Assembly: GCA_024231695.1 (NCBI GenBank)
Contig: JAAEQF010000129.1
Span: 1-35,262, forward strand
Length of the DNA stretch: 35,262 nucleotides
Origin: FCB group bacterium
GTDB lineage: Bacteria > Zixibacteria > MSB-5A5 > GN15 > JAAZOE01
Reading direction: 5' to 3'
The translations under genes and the position numbers were made by a program. A model generated the notes under the pieces. It was given only the letters and a program-made list of their open reading frames with translations, had not been told where the DNA came from and searched no databases. Shown here piece after piece: positions 31,652 through 35,262 of the stretch. Every line of letters begins with the position of its first letter. Positions within the stretch are counted from its first letter, which is position 1.

Positions 31652-33226
31652 TCAACCTTTGGGTGTGAGAATCGCCGACGGCAGGATCACTTCGCTCATT
31701 GATATCCCGCCATGCTGGAAGCTGTTATTGAACTGGCGCTGATATTCGTTGTACTTGTTGGGATAAACGAAATAAAAATCCTCACGGGCTATGATATAGG
31801 TGGTTGAAAGAGTAAACGAAGGCAGGCGATAGCGGTCGGGGTTTTTGATCAGCAAGGCTTCTTTGGGGCTGCAGTTCAGACTATCGCCGTATTTATAACG
31901 CAGGTTAGTGGAAGTATCTCTTTTGCCGTGAGCCATGGTGCCCCGGGTACAGAGCGTCGAGCCATGGTCGGTGGTTATAACAACGGTGGCTTTCTTGCGA
32001 GCCAGCATTTTCAGCGTTTCATAAAGTGTCGAATGTTCGAACCAGGTCAGCATCAAATCCCGGAAAGCGGCTTCGTTGGGAACGATCTCCTTGAGCAGGA
32101 CATTACTGGATCGGCCGTGGGTAAGCAGATCGACGAAATTGATAACCAGGGCAATCATTTGCGAGGAAAGCATGTTCTCCACCCGGCTGGTCAGGTTTTC
32201 GGTTTCCTGCGCCCGCAGGACTTTGATATACTTCGAACCATTATCCAGTTTGACGCTCTTTTCGGCCAATTGCCGGTCCATTAGTTCGCCTTCGCGGCGA
32301 TTACGAGAAACCTCGTCATCGGGATAAGCCTTCCAATCATCGGGATATAGTTCGGCGATATCCTTGGGGAATTTCCCGGCGAACATGGCATTGCGGGAAA
32401 AAGGTGTGGCCGAAGGCAGAATGGAGAAGAAATAATCATGCTCAATGTTGAACAGGTCAGCCAGAAGTAGTTCGATTTTCAACCACAGGTCCATGCGCAT
32501 GCAATCAATGATGATAAAAACGATCTGTTCTTTGTTTTTCAAACGGGGAATGACCACTCGGTCGAAGACATCGACTGACAGTGGCGGGCGTTTGCCGGGT
32601 TTGGATGTAACCCATCGTTCGTAATTTTTTTCGTAATAGCGGGAAAACTGATTACTCCATTCTCGATGGGTGCCTTTGTGAGTTTCCAGCAAACCCTCAT
32701 CGGGATACTTGTCCATTTCCAGATCCCATTCGCAAAGCATCCGATAGGCGTCCACCCAGTCGGTCCATTCAACCGGGCCATTGAGGGTCATATTCATCCG
32801 ATTGATGTCACTGATATAGCGCCGGCCCAGTTTGCTGGTGACGATTTTTTTGCTTTGCACTAGTTTTTTGATGGCCATAAGTACCTGCGACGGATTGACC
32901 GGTTTGGTCAGATAGTCGTCAATTTTCTGACCGATGGCCTCTTCCATCAGCGTTTCTTCTTCGGATTTAGTGACCATAACCACCGGGAGATGCGGTTTTA
33001 TGTCTTTGATTTCAACCAGTGTGGCCAGGCCGTCCTTACCGGGCATCATCTCATCGAGCAGCACCAGATCAAATTCCTGACTGTTGATCTGATCGATAGC
33101 CTCATCACCAGAGGAACAGGGCGTAATGGCCACTCCCTTTTCTTTCAGAAAAGCGATATGGGCGCTGAGCATTTCTATTTCATCATCAACCCACAGGACC
33201 TGGTGTTCTTTTAAATTTGTCGCCAT
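31652..33226 (-). CDS. porX: PorX-type response regulator with PglZ/alkaline-phosphatase-superfamily effector
   Basis: A 524-residue regulator matching the layout of Bacteroidota PorX: REC domain (about 3-125, phospho-Asp D58, T/K pocket TKS and TKP), helical linker (about 130-215) and a PglZ domain (about 230-515). Every metal-site residue expected for the alkaline-phosphatase fold is present: D241 in IIIDCMRMDLW, T274 in LPSATPFSRN, D366 and H370 in FVDLLTHGRS, D420 and H421 in TTDHGS, and H505 in QHGGIS. Known PorX is a zinc-dependent phosphodiesterase that controls the type IX secretion system with PorY; no T9SS gene is visible here. The start is the ATG at 33224-33226 with GGGAG six bases upstream, sharing one base with the kinase stop (TGATG). 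The gene lies directly between a PorY-like kinase and tsaE. Confidence 0.92.
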   Translation of the reverse strand: MATNLKEHQVLWVDDEIEMLSAHIAFLKEKGVAITPCSSGDEAIDQINSQEFDLVLLDEMMPGKDGLATLVEIKDIKPHLPVVMVTKSEEETLMEEAIGQKIDDYLTKPVNPSQVLMAIKKLVQSKKIVTSKLGRRYISDINRMNMTLNGPVEWTDWVDAYRMLCEWDLEMDKYPDEGLLETHKGTHREWSNQFSRYYEKNYERWVTSKPGKRPPLSVDVFDRVVIPRLKNKEQIVFIIIDCMRMDLWLKIELLLADLFNIEHDYFFSILPSATPFSRNAMFAGKFPKDIAELYPDDWKAYPDDEVSRNRREGELMDRQLAEKSVKLDNGSKYIKVLRAQETENLTSRVENMLSSQMIALVINFVDLLTHGRSSNVLLKEIVPNEAAFRDLMLTWFEHSTLYETLKMLARKKATVVITTDHGSTLCTRGTMAHGKRDTSTNLRYKYGDSLNCSPKEALLIKNPDRYRLPSFTLSTTYIIAREDFYFVYPNKYNEYQRQFNNSFQHGGISMSEVILPSAILTPKG

Positions 33227-34482
33227 CAAGCACTCCCCTGCTGTTTGGACGCCGCCTTGGCGCTCGGTAGATGAATGGCGAACACCGATCCCTTGCCGGG
33301 TTCGCTTCTGACCAGAAGTATGCTCCCTTTGTGGTACTCATGTATAATCCGCCGAGCCAGCGATAGTCCCAATCCCCAACCCCGGCGTTTGGTTGTAAAT
33401 CCCGGTCTGAACACTCGCCGGGAATCGACACGGGAAATACCCCGGCCATTATCGGCGACTTCCACGCCAATGAATTTGCCGGAATTGATTCGATAGGTTT
33501 TCACGTTAATGATGCCGGTTTTGGCATCAACCGCCTCCAGACCGTTTTTCAGCAGATTTTCCACTACCCAGCAATATAGTTCACGATTAATATACGAAGC
33601 AGAAACGTCCCCCGGTGAAAATTGAATCTTTACGCCTGCGCCTCCGTGAGGCAGACGTTCGCTCATGTATTCCACCACGGCGCCGGTAACTTCGTTTATG
33701 TCGGCCAATTCCAGTTTGGGTACCGAGCCGATGCAACTGAAACGATTGGCCACCGTTCCCAGACGAGTCAAGTCGTTTTCGATGCGGCGATAGATTTCCT
33801 GCGGCGGAAACGATTGCGAGCCTTCGCCAGTTTTAAGCAGGTTAACCCAGCCCAGCAATGATGAAATCGGTGTGCCCAGTTGGTGAGCCGTTTCCTTGGC
33901 CATACCCACCCAGATAGTGCGCTGTTCCGAACGGCGAATATATTGAAAACCGATCAGGGCCAGGAAAATGAAGCCGACAACCAGCCCCATTTCGACCACG
34001 GGAATCATTCTCAAACGTCCAATTAGAGGAGTGTCGTCGTAGTAAAGTTTGTAAATAACCACCGAATCAACATAGATCGGTTTTTCGCCATTGCGCTCTT
34101 TCATGTCGATGACTTTTTTTCGGATTTTTTCAATATCACCGAGGTCTTCGGTGCTCTCGGGGATACCGGGCAATTGTTTCCAGAAAAGCGGATGTCCGGT
34201 GGTGTCGGTGACGACGATAGGAAAGTTCGATTTGAGGATAATCTCATCGAAAAGAACCGAGGTAACCGGGCCGCTGACACTATCGGAAGCTACCAGTTGC
34301 CAGATACGCGTGTAGGTTTCGGCGGTTTCGGCTTCGTTTTGTTGAAGTTCGGTAATAATCCCGTTGGTGTAATAAATGAAAACAGTACCGATGGCACAGA
34401 CGCCGAATAGCAAAAAAGCTTTGAAGACAGTATTGAAGCGGCTGAAGAATGAAAGCAGGTACTTGTTTGAGTTTTTGGCCAA
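33226..34482 (-). CDS. PorY-like membrane sensor histidine kinase
   Basis: A 418-residue kinase: TM1 (about 18-39), a periplasmic sensor region of about 120 residues (with VVTDTTGHPLFWKQL, PAS-like), TM2 (about 162-182), then no HAMP domain but a short linker to HisKA with H200 in WVGMAKETAHQLGTPISSL. The HATPase domain has NLLKNGLEAVD, DNGRGIS and FRPGFTTKRRGWGLGLSLAR. The AHQLGTP H-box and the TTKRRGWGLGLSL lid belong to the Bacteroidota subgroup that includes PorY. Its stop overlaps the porX start by one base, so the pair should be a two-component system. The stop of serS lies four bases upstream. The sensed signal is unknown. Confidence 0.9.
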   Translation of the reverse strand: MAKNSNKYLLSFFSRFNTVFKAFLLFGVCAIGTVFIYYTNGIITELQQNEAETAETYTRIWQLVASDSVSGPVTSVLFDEIILKSNFPIVVTDTTGHPLFWKQLPGIPESTEDLGDIEKIRKKVIDMKERNGEKPIYVDSVVIYKLYYDDTPLIGRLRMIPVVEMGLVVGFIFLALIGFQYIRRSEQRTIWVGMAKETAHQLGTPISSLLGWVNLLKTGEGSQSFPPQEIYRRIENDLTRLGTVANRFSCIGSVPKLELADINEVTGAVVEYMSERLPHGGAGVKIQFSPGDVSASYINRELYCWVVENLLKNGLEAVDAKTGIINVKTYRINSGKFIGVEVADNGRGISRVDSRRVFRPGFTTKRRGWGLGLSLARRIIHEYHKGSILLVRSEPGKGSVFAIHLPSAKAASKQQGSA

Positions 34483-34486
34483 ACCT

Positions 34487-35262
<776 letters not shown>

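Noticed and set aside
33227-33229. TTG one codon upstream as the porX start
   Set aside because: GGGAG is only three bases from the TTG but six from the ATG at 33226, and the ATG puts the phospho-Asp at position 58, as in known PorX.

Overview
The window looks like chromosomal sequence from a Gram-negative, didermic bacterium of middling G+C, probably of the Fibrobacterota-Chlorobiota-Bacteroidota (FCB) neighbourhood; an uncultured lineage such as candidate phylum Zixibacteria would fit. The evidence is a PorX-type response regulator/PglZ protein next to a PorY-like kinase, outer-membrane barrel and LolA-like proteins, type IV pilus minor pilins, an NtrC-type sigma-54 activator and ordinary bacterial housekeeping genes. 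The taxonomic call is inference. I see no rRNA, tRNA, CRISPR array, phage gene or transposase.

Layout. Positions 1-170 carry short palindromic repeats with 3-base loops. Next, on the minus strand, come a DedA membrane protein, a CNNM/CorC-type CBS protein, the HtpX protease, a sodium/dicarboxylate-type symporter with a disordered tail of about 410 residues, and a two-TM potassium channel with an RCK domain. A 360-base divergent region with a good sigma-54 promoter candidate leads into a plus-strand pilin cluster at 7319-14151: PilV-like, PilW-like and three large PilX-like proteins, the last two an obvious tandem duplication. A strong terminator closes it. A CDP-alcohol phosphatidyltransferase and a PIG-V-like GT-C glycosyltransferase follow on the plus strand.

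From about 16.2 kb to the right edge every gene is on the minus strand. One operon (20863 to 16209) encodes an RND/MMPL transporter, a LolA-like periplasmic protein, an outer-membrane beta-barrel and a DUF2892 protein. Together these look like an inner-membrane-to-outer-membrane lipid or hydrophobe path. Upstream lies an ECF sigma factor with an overlapping zinc-type anti-sigma factor, then a small protein resembling a degenerate GGDEF domain.

The last block (right edge to 22931) is one tightly packed run: serS, a PorY-like histidine kinase, porX, tsaE, tsaB, rimI, accD, folC, a soluble NtrB-like kinase, a soluble REC-GAF-GAF-kinase and an NtrC-family activator. Most junctions overlap or are separated by under 20 bases; the only larger gap, 97 bases, precedes the NtrC-type gene. 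Housekeeping genes (seryl-tRNA charging, t6A tRNA modification, fatty-acid and folate synthesis) are therefore co-arranged with two phospho-signalling modules. The NtrC-type regulator could be the activator of the sigma-54 promoter in front of the pilins; that link is a hypothesis.
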